Below, piece by piece: positions 17,544 through 27,326 of a stretch of DNA of 37,944 bases (position 1 is its first letter; the number at the start of each line of letters is the position of its first letter). The position numbers were made by a program, and so were the translations under genes. A model generated the notes under the pieces. That model saw only the letters and a list, made by a program, of their open reading frames with translations, made no database searches and was not told the DNA's origin. The stretch covers positions 1 to 37,944 of the forward strand of contig CAITXW010000056.1 in NCBI GenBank assembly GCA_903896425.1, read 5' to 3'. This DNA comes from an uncultured beta proteobacterium. Lineage in GTDB: Bacteria; Pseudomonadota; Gammaproteobacteria; Burkholderiales; Burkholderiaceae_C.

Positions 17544-18218
17544 ATGAAGTTGCTTGCTTCCCTCCTATTTGCCGCCGTTCTGGCAGTGCCTGGTGTCACC
17601 ACATTTGCCCAAGAGGCCAAGCCGGTTGCGACTTCGGCGGAAGCCAAAGTCCCAGCTGCGCCTGCGCCTGCGGTGGCCAAACCGGATCTAGCCAAGGGCG
17701 AGGCCAGTTTCAACGCGGTTTGCGCGGCATGTCATGGTGCCGAGGGCAACTCGACCATTCCGGTGAATCCAAAGCTGGCGCAGCAGCATCCCGATTACCT
17801 AGTCAAACAGTTGACGGAATTCAAGTCAGGCAAGCGTGCCAGTCCGGTGATGTCTGGCATGGCGGCGTTGCTGTCAGAAGCCGATGCCAAGAATATTGCC
17901 TATTGGGTTGGCTCCAAAACGTCCAAACCGGGCTTTGCCAAAGACCGGGAACTTGTGATGCTGGGCGAGCGCATTTTCCGCGGTGGCGTAGCGGATCGCC
18001 AGATTCCGGCCTGCGCTGGCTGTCACAGCCCAAATGGCGCCGGCATACCGGCCCAGTATCCGCGTCTGAGCGGTCAGCATGCCGACTACGCTGTGGCTCA
18101 ACTGATCGCTTTTCGTAGTGGCGCGCGCAAGAACAGCCCGCAGATGACGCAGGTCGCGGCCAAGCTGAACGATGCCGAGATCAAGGCGGTCGCCGACTAC
18201 GTCGCTGGTTTACGCTGA
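17544..18218 (+). CDS. Dihaem cytochrome c4-type protein
   Basis: Signal peptide MKLLASLLFAAVLAVPGVTTFAQ, two CXXCH motifs (CAACH, CAGCH), paired c-domains. Confidence 0.93.
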   Translation: MKLLASLLFAAVLAVPGVTTFAQEAKPVATSAEAKVPAAPAPAVAKPDLAKGEASFNAVCAACHGAEGNSTIPVNPKLAQQHPDYLVKQLTEFKSGKRASPVMSGMAALLSEADAKNIAYWVGSKTSKPGFAKDRELVMLGERIFRGGVADRQIPACAGCHSPNGAGIPAQYPRLSGQHADYAVAQLIAFRSGARKNSPQMTQVAAKLNDAEIKAVADYVAGLR

Positions 18219-18242
18219 TCCTTTCTCGCCAAACCCTGACGG

Positions 18243-18280
18243 GGGCAGGTCCATTTTCAGATGGCCTGCCCTTTTCTTTT
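18243..18280 (+). terminator. Rho-independent terminator downstream of cytochrome c4
   Basis: GGGCAGG-t-CCAT-tttcag-ATGG-CCTGCCC followed by TTTTCTTTT. Confidence 0.87.
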
Positions 18281-18325
18281 GAGTTGACGACAATTGGCGC
18301 TGCTCACTGAACCGAGGACAGCAGC

Positions 18326-19327
18326 ATGCGCATCAACACCAGCCGCGACGGATTTTTGCACCCGCTCGCCAGTGAAATCACGCCGCAAACTGTTTATGAA
18401 GAGCGCCGCGATCTGATCAAGCTGATGGCGGGCGGCGTCGCCGGTGCCGCTATGGCTTCCTGGGCGTCGCGTGTCGCATTGGCGCAGGGTGCAACAACCC
18501 GGCCTGGCAAACTGGCCGCCCTCGCGGGTGCCAAGTCGGGCGTATCAGGTGCCGTGACGATGGAAAAGCTGACCGAGTACAAGGACGTCACCAGCTACAA
18601 CAACTTCTACGAGTTCGGCACCGACAAGGCAGACCCGGCGCAAAATGCCCATACCCTGGTCACCAGTCCGTGGACGGTTGAAGTCGAGGGGCTGGTCAAG
18701 AAACCGGCGCGCTACACGCTCGAAGATCTGCTCAAACTCAGTGCCCAGGAGGAGCGCATCTATCGTTTGCGTTGCGTCGAAGGCTGGTCGATGGTGATTC
18801 CTTGGGTTGGCTATTCATTGCGCGAGTTGATCCGAAAAGTGGAGCCGCTGGGCAATGCCAAATACGTCGAATTCGTAAGCCAGGCCGACCCGAAGACCAT
18901 GCCTTTTGTTGGTTCGCGCGTGCTGGACTGGCCTTATGTCGAAGGTCTGCGTCTGGACGAAGCCATGCACCCGCTGACGCTGCTCAGCTTTGGTATGTAC
19001 GGCGAAGTCCTGCCCAAACAGAATGGTGCGCCGGTGCGCTTGGTGGTGCCTTGGAAATACGGATTCAAGAGTGGCAAAAGCCTGGTCAAGATACGCTTTA
19101 CCGAAAAGCAGCCGGCCACCGCTTGGAACAAGGCCGCCGCCAACGAATACGGGTTCTATTCCAACGTCAACCCGGAAGTTGATCACCCTCGTTGGAGTCA
19201 GGCTACGGAACGGCGCATTGGTGAGGATGGTCTGTTTGCCAAAAAGCGGAAAACCCTGATGTTCAATGGTTACGAAGCCCAGGTTGGCCAGTTGTACGCC
19301 GGCATGGACCTCAAGAAGCTCATCTGA
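18326..19327 (+). CDS. msrP: Protein-methionine-sulfoxide reductase catalytic subunit MsrP (YedY, Tat-exported molybdoenzyme)
   Basis: [12 protein letters not shown] Tat-like signal, [61 protein letters not shown]. Confidence 0.96.
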   Translation: MRINTSRDGFLHPLASEITPQTVYEERRDLIKLMAGGVAGAAMASWASRVALAQGATTRPGKLAALAGAKSGVSGAVTMEKLTEYKDVTSYNNFYEFGTDKADPAQNAHTLVTSPWTVEVEGLVKKPARYTLEDLLKLSAQEERIYRLRCVEGWSMVIPWVGYSLRELIRKVEPLGNAKYVEFVSQADPKTMPFVGSRVLDWPYVEGLRLDEAMHPLTLLSFGMYGEVLPKQNGAPVRLVVPWKYGFKSGKSLVKIRFTEKQPATAWNKAAANEYGFYSNVNPEVDHPRWSQATERRIGEDGLFAKKRKTLMFNGYEAQVGQLYAGMDLKKLI

Positions 19328-19953
19328 TGTTGGCGGCGCAGCGGGCGCGGGCTTTGATGTTGCACGGCGCAGTTAAGCCAGTCCTGTTTGGCGTGCTGTT
19401 GCTGCCGTTTTTCTGGTTGCTGTACGCAACGCTCACAAATCAGTTGGGTGCCAACCCGGCCGAGGCGCTGATCCGCGCGTCCGGCGACTGGACGTTGCGT
19501 GCGTTGTGTCTGGTTCTGGCGCTGACGCCTTTGCGGGTCCTCACGGCGACACCGGCACTGGGGCGCCTGCGCCGGATGTCGGGCTTGTTTGTCTATTTTT
19601 ACGCCGTGCTGCATCTGCTGAGTTACAGCGGTTTCGACATGGGCTTTGAATTGGCCGACATTGCCAAAGACATTGCTAAACGCCCATTCATCCTGGTCGG
19701 GTTTTCGGCCTTTGTGCTGCTCACTTTGCTTGCTGCAACCTCATTTAATCGCGCCATTCGCTGGCTCGGCGGCAAGCGCTGGCAAGGGTTGCACCGGTTG
19801 GTATATGTGGTTTCCGGATTGGCCATGCTGCATTTCTTCTGGATGCGCGCGGCCAAGCACAACTATGCCGAGGTACTCGTCTATGCCGCTATCCTGGCCT
19901 CGCTACTGGGCTGGCGCGTCATTCGCTTCGTGAAGCAGCGCCGGTCGCGTTGA
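19327..19953 (+). CDS. msrQ: MsrQ haem-binding membrane subunit (YedZ)
   Basis: RASGDWTLRALCLVLALTPLRVLT, RRMSGLFVYFYAVLHLLSY, GGKRWQGLHRLVYVVSGLAMLHFFW; TGATG overlap with msrP. Confidence 0.95.
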   Translation: MLAAQRARALMLHGAVKPVLFGVLLLPFFWLLYATLTNQLGANPAEALIRASGDWTLRALCLVLALTPLRVLTATPALGRLRRMSGLFVYFYAVLHLLSYSGFDMGFELADIAKDIAKRPFILVGFSAFVLLTLLAATSFNRAIRWLGGKRWQGLHRLVYVVSGLAMLHFFWMRAAKHNYAEVLVYAAILASLLGWRVIRFVKQRRSR

Positions 19954-19956
19954 AAT

Positions 19957-21231
19957 TCAGAGTAGTTTTTCCTGGCGCATCTGGTCGGCAATGGTCTCAC
20001 GTTGGCGAATCAGGTGGGCTTGGCCGCCAGTGACCAGGACTTCGGGTGCGCGGCCGCGGGCGTTGTAATTGCTGGCCATGCTCATGCAAAAGGCGCCGGC
20101 TGACAGCACGGCAAGCAAGTCGCCGCTTTGCAGCGCCAAGGCGCGGTCATGGCCGATCCAGTCGCCGCTTTCACAGACCGGGCCGACCACGTCCCAGGTA
20201 ACGGGCGAGGTGTCGCGTACCTGCAGCGGCACTATCTGGTGATAGGCTTGGTACATGGCGGGGCGCGGCAGGTCGTTCATGGCGGCGTCAACGATGCAGA
20301 AGTTCTTTTGCGCACCTGGTTTCAGATAAAGCACCTCGGTCAGGCAGACGCCTGCGTTGCCGACCAGCGAGCGGCCGGGCTCAATCATCAACTGACGCTG
20401 GCCAAAACCGCGCGCGTCCAGACGTACCAGCAGTTTCTTCCAGAGTTGTTCGGCGTCAGGTGGCGTTTCGCCGTTGTAATTGATGCCCAAGCCGCCGCCA
20501 AAGTCGATGTGCTGAATCGCGATGCCAACGGCTTCGATTGCCTGCACCAGATCGATCATTCGCTCCACCGCCTCCAAATAGGGCGCTTCCTGCGTGATCT
20601 GGGAGCCAATATGGCAATCGATACCTATCACGCGCAGGCCATTGAGCGCAGCGGCGCGCTGGTAGGTTGGCAACACCTGTTCATGGGGGACGCCAAATTT
20701 GCTGCTCTTGAGGCCGGTTGAAATATAGGGGTGCGTTTTGGGGTCAACGTTCGGGTTGACACGGATGCTTACCGGCGCGCGTACGCCCATGGAAGAGGCC
20801 ACCTCGTTGAGGACCTCAAGTTCCGCCTCGCTCTCTACATTGAAGCAGCCAATGCCGACGTCAAGCGCGCGGCGCATCTCGGAGCGGGTCTTGCCGACGC
20901 CCGAGAAGATAATCCGGTCCGCCTGTCCACCGGCCGCCAGCACGCGCTCGATCTCGCCGCCCGAGACAATGTCGAAACCACAACCGGCCTGGGCAAAAAC
21001 CTGGATCACGCTCAGGCTTGAGTTGGCTTTGACGGCGTAACAAATCTGGGTATTCCTTCCGGAAAACCCGCGCTGGTAGGCCTGCAGGGCTGCCAGCATG
21101 GCGCCCTTGGAATAGACATAGAGTGGTGTGCCATGCTGCTTGGCCAACGCGCTCAACGCCACGTCTTCCAGAAAAAGTTCGCTGCCCCGGTAGGCAAGAT
21201 GGGGGTGGCCGGGGAGATTGGATAAGTTCAT
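19957..21231 (-). CDS. lysA: Diaminopimelate decarboxylase
   Basis: TPLYVYSKGAMLAAL, ICYAVKANSSLSVI (PLP Lys), IDFGGGLGINY, EPGRSLVGNAG, CESGDWIG; start [16 protein letters not shown] at 21231. Confidence 0.96.
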   Translation of the reverse strand: MNLSNLPGHPHLAYRGSELFLEDVALSALAKQHGTPLYVYSKGAMLAALQAYQRGFSGRNTQICYAVKANSSLSVIQVFAQAGCGFDIVSGGEIERVLAAGGQADRIIFSGVGKTRSEMRRALDVGIGCFNVESEAELEVLNEVASSMGVRAPVSIRVNPNVDPKTHPYISTGLKSSKFGVPHEQVLPTYQRAAALNGLRVIGIDCHIGSQITQEAPYLEAVERMIDLVQAIEAVGIAIQHIDFGGGLGINYNGETPPDAEQLWKKLLVRLDARGFGQRQLMIEPGRSLVGNAGVCLTEVLYLKPGAQKNFCIVDAAMNDLPRPAMYQAYHQIVPLQVRDTSPVTWDVVGPVCESGDWIGHDRALALQSGDLLAVLSAGAFCMSMASNYNARGRAPEVLVTGGQAHLIRQRETIADQMRQEKLL

Positions 21232-21410
21232 TGCGAGGGCGTTTGTGTGGCAGTGGCCGGGGGCCGGGTATGGGTGGGCGAGGGCGGTCGCGGCTGGGTG
21301 GCTGGCTCGGTTGGCAAGTACAGCGGACCCTGTTGGCCGCAGGCGCAAAGGCCTGCCACACTGCTGGCAAGGACAATCGCACTGACTAGAATCCGCTGAG
21401 AACGCAACAT
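21228..21410 (-). CDS. lptM: Small LptM/YifL-type lipoprotein
   Basis: 60 aa; [16 protein letters not shown] lipobox plus GPLYLP motif; 4-nt ATGA overlap with lysA; upstream of lysA and divergent from cyaY as in many proteobacteria. Confidence 0.85.
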   Translation of the reverse strand: MLRSQRILVSAIVLASSVAGLCACGQQGPLYLPTEPATQPRPPSPTHTRPPATATQTPSQ

Positions 21411-21422
21411 GGTGAAATTGTA

Positions 21423-21746
21423 ATGACTGACACGGAATTTTTAGACCGCGCGGAAATGCTTCTGCACATGGTGGAGACTGCTTGCGATCGTATCAATGAC
21501 GAGGACCTTGCCGACATCGACAGCCAGCGTGTGGGCGGCATGGTAACGCTGACCTTTGCCAATCAGAGTCAGATTGTCATCAATCTGCAAAAACCGTTGC
21601 ACGAGGTCTGGCTTGCGGCCAAATCAGGCGGCTACCACTACAAGTTTGATGGAGCGGCCTGGATCGACACCAAGGGTCAGGGCGAGTTCTTTGCCAGCCT
21701 GACGCGCCTGGCCAGTGAACAGGCGGGTTGCTCGCTCAGTTTCTGA
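21423..21746 (+). CDS. cyaY: Iron donor protein CyaY (frataxin)
   Basis: 107 aa; [60 protein letters not shown]. Confidence 0.95.
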   Translation: MTDTEFLDRAEMLLHMVETACDRINDEDLADIDSQRVGGMVTLTFANQSQIVINLQKPLHEVWLAAKSGGYHYKFDGAAWIDTKGQGEFFASLTRLASEQAGCSLSF

Positions 21747-24123
21747 ACAGGTCGAGAATCTTTTTCTTTTCGTCGGCCGGCGGCAGGGCCAGCACACCTG
21801 ATGTTGTTCCCGCCTTGTCGTGCAGGCCCAGGCTGCTGATGCCGGCACCTTTGGCGTATTCGTCATAGAACCACTCCCCGCCGCTATGAACCACGCCTTC
21901 GGGCGCATCGGGTTCCATGACCGGGACGTTTTTCAGTGCGTGTTCCATGAAGCGGATCCAGACTGGCAGGCTCAAGCCGCCACCAGTTTCGCGGTCACCC
22001 AGCTTGTGTGGTGTGTCGTAGCCGATCCAGGTGATGGCTGTCAGGGTCGGTTGAAATCCGGCAAACCAGGCGTCCATCGAGTCGTTGGTGGTGCCGGTTT
22101 TCCCATACAGGTCCGGGCGTTTCAAGGTGGCCTGCGCCGAAGCGGCCGTGCCAAAGCGGGTCACCGATTGCAGCAGACTTTCCATCATGAACGCGTTGCG
22201 AGCATCGATAACGCGCAGGGATTCGTCCGGTGCCGGCGGTTTGGTTTCTACCAGTAGTTTGCCTTGTTGCTCGGTGACCTTCATGATCAACCAGGGATTG
22301 ATACGCAAACCGCCGTTGGCAAAGACCGAATAGGCGGAAGCCATTTGCATCGGAGTGACCGATCCAGCACCCAGCGCCATGGTCAAGTAAGGCGGATGTT
22401 TTTCTGGATCGAAACCAAAGCGCGTGATCCAGTCCTGCGCGTTCTGCGTGCCCACGGCCTGCAGAATACGGATCGAGATCATGTTTTTGGATTTTGCAAG
22501 TCCCTGGCGCAGTGTCATCGGGCCTTCAAACTTGCCATCGTAGTTTTTCGGCTCCCAGGGTTGGCCGCCGGTCACGCCAGCGTCAAAAAACAGTGGCGAG
22601 TCGTTGATGATCGTCGCCGGGGTAAAGCCTTTTTCCAGGGCCGCGGAATAGATGAAGGGCTTGAAGCTTGATCCTGGTTGTCGCCAGGCCTGGGTCACGT
22701 GGTTGAACTTGTTCTTCTCGAAATCAAAGCCCCCTACCAGGGCTTTGATTGAACCGTCGCGTGGATCGAGCGCAACAAAAGCGCCTTCAACTTCCGGCAA
22801 TTGCGTGATTTCCCACGTGTTCTTGGGCATCCGGGTAACGCGGATGATGGCGCCTCGGCGGATCTTGATTTTGGGTAGGGCCTTGTCTGATAAGCCCGAT
22901 TGCGCCGGTTTCAGGCCTTCGCCACTGATATCGACCGCCTCTCCGTTCTGGCGCACGGCCTTGATGTGCCTGGCATCGGCTTCAAGTACCAGCGCTGACA
23001 TGACATCGCCATTGTCCGGGTGATCCTCAAAAGCATCGTCGATGGCGTCCTCGAGTTCCTGCGGATCGTCAGGCAGTGTCACGAATTTTTCAGGCCCACG
23101 GTAGACCTGGCGTCGTTCGTAGTCCATGATGCCGCGGCGCAGCGAGCGGTAGGCCGCATCCTGATCTGCCGTACGCAGCGTGGTGTAGACGTTCAGGCCT
23201 CGGGTATAGGTTTCGTCGCCATACTGGGCAAACATCAGCTGACGCACGGTTTCCGCCACATACTCAGCGTGCACTTTGGTGGTATCCGAATTAGTTCTTA
23301 CCTTGAGTTTTTGCTCCTTGGCGGCTGCGGCCTGTGCCGTCGTGATGAAGCCGTTGTCCTGCATGCGCTCAATGATGTGCAACTGGCGCGAGCGGGCCCG
23401 TTTTGGGTTGCTGATCGGGTTGTAGGCAGAAGGCGCCTTGGGCAGACCGGCCAGCATGGCGGCTTCGGCAATCGTGATGTCCTGCAGGGGTTTGTCGAAA
23501 TAGGCCTCGGATGCGGCCGCAAACCCATAGGCGCGATTGCCCAGAAAGATCTGGTTCATGTAGATCTCGAGGATTTGGTCCTTGGTTAAGAGGTGTTCAA
23601 GCTTGAAAGTCAGCAGCAGTTCGTAAATTTTTCGTGTGTAGGTCTTCTCCGATGACAGGTAGACATTGCGCGCCACTTGCATCGTGATGGTTGAGGCGCC
23701 CTGGCTTTTGAAGCGCCCGATGTTGGCCAGTGCTGCACGCAGCACGCCCTTGTAGTCGACTCCGCCATGTTCATAGAAACGGGAGTCTTCGATGGCCAGG
23801 ACGGCGTCCGTCATGATCTTCGGGATTTCTTTGATCGGCGTAAAGTGGCGCCGCTCTTCGCCAAACTCGCCGATCAGGTCCCCCTCCACTGAGAACACGC
23901 GCAACGGTAGTTTCGGGCGGTAAGCCGACAGTTCCGAAATGTCGGGCAAGTTCGGGAAGGCAACCGCCATCGCCAATGCAACAATCATCAGGATAGACAG
24001 CAGACCGCCTACCGCGATGGCGCTCGCCCACAGCGCAAGACGCACGGACCAATGGACAGCGCGCTTGTGCGAAGGAGGATTGATGGACGAGCCAGCATCG
24101 CCGGCGGGTGATTTGGTGGGCAT
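21736..24123 (-). CDS. mrcA: Penicillin-binding protein 1A
   Basis: 795 aa; transglycosylase [47 protein letters not shown]; transpeptidase [43 protein letters not shown]. Confidence 0.97.
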   Translation of the reverse strand: MPTKSPAGDAGSSINPPSHKRAVHWSVRLALWASAIAVGGLLSILMIVALAMAVAFPNLPDISELSAYRPKLPLRVFSVEGDLIGEFGEERRHFTPIKEIPKIMTDAVLAIEDSRFYEHGGVDYKGVLRAALANIGRFKSQGASTITMQVARNVYLSSEKTYTRKIYELLLTFKLEHLLTKDQILEIYMNQIFLGNRAYGFAAASEAYFDKPLQDITIAEAAMLAGLPKAPSAYNPISNPKRARSRQLHIIERMQDNGFITTAQAAAAKEQKLKVRTNSDTTKVHAEYVAETVRQLMFAQYGDETYTRGLNVYTTLRTADQDAAYRSLRRGIMDYERRQVYRGPEKFVTLPDDPQELEDAIDDAFEDHPDNGDVMSALVLEADARHIKAVRQNGEAVDISGEGLKPAQSGLSDKALPKIKIRRGAIIRVTRMPKNTWEITQLPEVEGAFVALDPRDGSIKALVGGFDFEKNKFNHVTQAWRQPGSSFKPFIYSAALEKGFTPATIINDSPLFFDAGVTGGQPWEPKNYDGKFEGPMTLRQGLAKSKNMISIRILQAVGTQNAQDWITRFGFDPEKHPPYLTMALGAGSVTPMQMASAYSVFANGGLRINPWLIMKVTEQQGKLLVETKPPAPDESLRVIDARNAFMMESLLQSVTRFGTAASAQATLKRPDLYGKTGTTNDSMDAWFAGFQPTLTAITWIGYDTPHKLGDRETGGGLSLPVWIRFMEHALKNVPVMEPDAPEGVVHSGGEWFYDEYAKGAGISSLGLHDKAGTTSGVLALPPADEKKKILDLFRN

Positions 24124-24267
24124 AAGAGAACTATTGGAAGCGCGGCATCATTATAGAAATCGTGCCTCATGGATTGGCGCGCTAGTATCCGTTATTGTTG
24201 CGACTTGGTGCGGTGCCGTGTGCTTGTCGGCAAATCTATGTAACATCGGATCCCAAATCGTCAACTT

Positions 24268-24298
24268 TTGACAACGGTGAGCATTAGTAATTTATTAA
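24268..24298 (+). promoter_or_regulatory. Candidate sigma-70-like promoter for the pilM operon
   Basis: TTGACA at 24268-24273 with an AT-rich TAATTTATTAA about 14-17 nt downstream, in the divergent mrcA/pilM intergenic region; weak -10. Confidence 0.3.
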
Positions 24299-24389
24299 AG
24301 AAGCTATGCGGGACAAAGACCTTGCTGCTAGCATTGAAGTAGATTCTTAAGTATCGCTGATCATTGATCGGCCTTTTCAGGGGATAGTT

Positions 24390-25469
24390 TTGATCTCTTT
24401 GGGATCCTTGTTCAGTCGCCAATCATCGCCCATGCTGGGTTTGGATATCAGTTCTTCGAGTGTCAAACTGGTCGAACTGGGGCAAGATAAAGCCGGGACA
24501 CTGGTGCTCGAGCGCTGCGCGATTGAACCGTTGGAACGCGGATGGATCAGCGACGGCAATATTGAAAAATTTGACGAAGTAGCCGAGGCAGTACGTCGCG
24601 TTGTCCGAAAAAGCGGCACCAAAACCAGGAACGTTGCAATGGCGTTGCCGCCTTCGGCAGTCATTACGAAAAAGATCATTCTGCCGGGTGGCATGTCCGA
24701 CTCTGAGTTGGAACTGCAGGTCGAGATCGAGGCCAATCAGTACATTCCCTTCCCGCTCGACGAGGTGAGCCTTGATTTTTGTGTGGTCGGACCGAGCGCC
24801 AATTCGGCAGGCGACATCGAAGTTCTCATCGCTGCGTCACGCAAGGAAAAAGTCCAGGACATCCAGGGCCTGGCCGAAGCGGCTGGTCTGAAGCCGGTGA
24901 TTGTCGATGTTGAATCCTATGCGTCGCGACTGGCAACCAGTCGCCTGATCGAAAGTCTTCCGAAAAAAGGTGTTGGCAGCATCGTCGCCTTGTTTGAGGT
25001 CGGCGCGTTGACCACCAGCATGCAGGTTATCCGCAACGATGAGGTCTTGTATGACCGCGATCAGGCTTTCGGCGGCGCGCAATTGACGCAGTTAATCGTG
25101 CGCCAATACGGATTTTCTCTGGAGGAGGCCGAAAGCAAAAAGCGCAACGGGGAACTGCCAGATGACTATGAGTCCAGTGTCCTCAATCCCTTTGTTGAAA
25201 GCATGGTCCATGAAATCGGCCGTGCCTTGCAGTTCTTCTTTACCAGTACACCGCACAACAAAGTCGACTGCGTGATGCTGGCCGGTGGTTCGGCCGCCTT
25301 GCCCGGTCTAACGGCTGCAGTGACAAAACACACCACTTTTGCTTGCAGTCTGGTCAATCCATTCGAGGGGATGGAAATCGGTGACGGTGTTCGTTTGAAC
25401 AAAATGACGCGCGAGGCACCGTCCTACCTCACGGCATGCGGCTTGGCCCTGCGGAGGTTCGTGCAGTGA
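24390..25469 (+). CDS. pilM: Type IV pilus assembly protein PilM
   Basis: LGLDISSSSVKLVELGQDKAGTLVLERCAIEPL, VILIAASRKEKV-like region, actin-like fold motifs; operon position. Confidence 0.96.
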   Translation: MISLGSLFSRQSSPMLGLDISSSSVKLVELGQDKAGTLVLERCAIEPLERGWISDGNIEKFDEVAEAVRRVVRKSGTKTRNVAMALPPSAVITKKIILPGGMSDSELELQVEIEANQYIPFPLDEVSLDFCVVGPSANSAGDIEVLIAASRKEKVQDIQGLAEAAGLKPVIVDVESYASRLATSRLIESLPKKGVGSIVALFEVGALTTSMQVIRNDEVLYDRDQAFGGAQLTQLIVRQYGFSLEEAESKKRNGELPDDYESSVLNPFVESMVHEIGRALQFFFTSTPHNKVDCVMLAGGSAALPGLTAAVTKHTTFACSLVNPFEGMEIGDGVRLNKMTREAPSYLTACGLALRRFVQ

Positions 25470-26101
25470 TTCTGATTAATCTGCTCCCGCACCGGGAGGC
25501 GGCACGCAAGCGGCGCCGTGACCTATTCAACGTGGGCATGGGTAGTGCCGCGCTGATTGGAGGTCTTCTTGCCGGGATTGTTTTCCTTTGGTACCAAGGT
25601 CAGATTTCGGGCCAGCAAGCCAGGAACCAGGTGTTGCAAAACGAAATCAAAGGCTTCGATGCGCAGATCAAGGACATCGCCAGTTTGGAGTCCGAGATCG
25701 TGGCCCTGCGTGCGCGTCAGCAAGCCGTGGAGGATTTGCAGGCGGATCGCAATATGCCGGTTCATCTGCTGACGGAATTGGTCCGGCAAGTCCCTGATGG
25801 CATCTATATTGCCAGCATGCGCCAGGATAACCAGAGTGTGCTGCTGCAAGGCGTTGCGCAATCAAATGAGCGTGTGTCGGAGTTTTTGCGCAACCTTGGC
25901 AACAATACGCCCTGGTTTTCCAAACCGGAGTTGGTGGAAATTGTGGCCGGTACGGCCAACCTGTCGTTGCGGGAGCAGCGCCGGGTTGCCAACTTCACGA
26001 TTCGTGTTCATTTGACGCGTGCCAGCGAAGCTGAAAGCGCGCGCGCTGCTGCCAGCGCTGCCCTGCCCCAAGGCGCAGTTTCCTCTCCTGTCAAACCATA
26101 G
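25466..26101 (+). CDS. pilN: Type IV pilus assembly protein PilN
   Basis: VILINLLPHREAARKRRRDLF typical PilN start; GTG at 25466 overlaps the pilM TGA. Confidence 0.95.
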   Translation: MILINLLPHREAARKRRRDLFNVGMGSAALIGGLLAGIVFLWYQGQISGQQARNQVLQNEIKGFDAQIKDIASLESEIVALRARQQAVEDLQADRNMPVHLLTELVRQVPDGIYIASMRQDNQSVLLQGVAQSNERVSEFLRNLGNNTPWFSKPELVEIVAGTANLSLREQRRVANFTIRVHLTRASEAESARAAASAALPQGAVSSPVKP

Positions 26102-26112
26102 GAGCTGGCAGC

Positions 26113-26787
26113 ATGGCAAACAAGTTTTCTATCCAGTTTGATTTTCCTGCGCTGCAGGCGAAGTTGCTGAGCCAGTTTCGCAACCTCGATCCCAAGGAGC
26201 CTCATAACTGGCCGGTGCTTCCGAGGTACGCGTTTTTTGCCTGCATCACCATTGTTCTGGTGGTGGGCCTGTGGTTCGCCTGGTTGAACTCTTCACAAGC
26301 GGAGTTGGAGGCAGAGCAGGCCAAGGAAGCCACTTTGCGTGGCGAGTACAAGGTCAAGTTGTCCAAGGCGGTCAATCTTGATGCGTTGAAGAAGCAGCGC
26401 GAACAGGTTCAACAGTACGTCACACAACTGGAAAAGCAGTTACCAAGCAAGGCGGAAATGGATGCCCTGCTTTCAGACATCAATCAGGCTGGTTTGGGGC
26501 GCAGTCTGCAATTTGAACTGTTCCGTCCCGGGCAGGTCAGCGTCAAGGACTATTACGCCGAGTTGCCGATCGCCGTTCGTGTCAATGGGCGTTATCACGA
26601 CCTGGGCGCGTTTGCGTCCGATATCGCGAACCTTTCCCGCATCGTGACGCTTAATAATCTGAGTGTTGTGCCAGCCAAGGACGGGAGCTTGACGATGGAT
26701 GCCACGGCCAAGACCTTCCGCTATCTGGATTCCGACGAGGTTGCTGCACAGCGTAAGGCTATCGCGCCAAAAGGGGCGAAAAAATGA
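26113..26787 (+). CDS. pilO: Type IV pilus assembly protein PilO
   Basis: Single N-terminal TM, coiled coil, LLSDINQAGLGRSLQFELFRPG; position between pilN and pilP. Confidence 0.95.
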   Translation: MANKFSIQFDFPALQAKLLSQFRNLDPKEPHNWPVLPRYAFFACITIVLVVGLWFAWLNSSQAELEAEQAKEATLRGEYKVKLSKAVNLDALKKQREQVQQYVTQLEKQLPSKAEMDALLSDINQAGLGRSLQFELFRPGQVSVKDYYAELPIAVRVNGRYHDLGAFASDIANLSRIVTLNNLSVVPAKDGSLTMDATAKTFRYLDSDEVAAQRKAIAPKGAKK

Positions 26788-27326
26788 AACCGGCTAATGG
26801 ATTGATACTCGTCATCTCGGCCGTGACACTGGTTGCGTGTGGTGTTTCCAGCGAAGGTGAATTGCGCCAATGGATGGCAGAGCAGAAGACTCAGACCCGG
26901 CCCAGGGTGGCACCAATTGCCGAGCCCAAAATTTTCAAGCCGGAAACCTACGGCCAGGTGAGTGCGGTTGACCCTTTTAGCAACCAGAAACTGGCGCAGG
27001 CCTTGAAGCGCGATTCATCACAAGCCGCTGCAAACGGCGCATTGATTGCGCCTGAGCTTGCGCGCCGCAAGGAGGCCCTCGAGGGTTTTCCGCTTGACGT
27101 GATGGGGTTGGTAGGTACTTTGTCGAAGACGGGGGACCCGGTCGCGTTGGTCAGGGTTGAAAAACTCTTGTATCAGGTGCGGCTTGGCAATTACCTTGGA
27201 CAGAATTACGGGCGCGTGAGCAAGATCACGGAGACCGAGGTGACCCTGCGTGAAATCGTGCAGGACGCTGTCGGCGAATGGATTGAACGCACTGCCACGT
27301 TGCAGCTGCAAGAGAGGTCGAAATGA
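26784..27326 (+). CDS. pilP: Type IV pilus lipoprotein PilP
   Basis: Lipobox VTLVACG, YGQVSAVDPFSNQKL, FPLDVMGLVGTLSKTGDPVALVRV, YLGQNYGRV; ATGA overlap with pilO. Confidence 0.96.
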   Translation: MKPANGLILVISAVTLVACGVSSEGELRQWMAEQKTQTRPRVAPIAEPKIFKPETYGQVSAVDPFSNQKLAQALKRDSSQAAANGALIAPELARRKEALEGFPLDVMGLVGTLSKTGDPVALVRVEKLLYQVRLGNYLGQNYGRVSKITETEVTLREIVQDAVGEWIERTATLQLQERSK

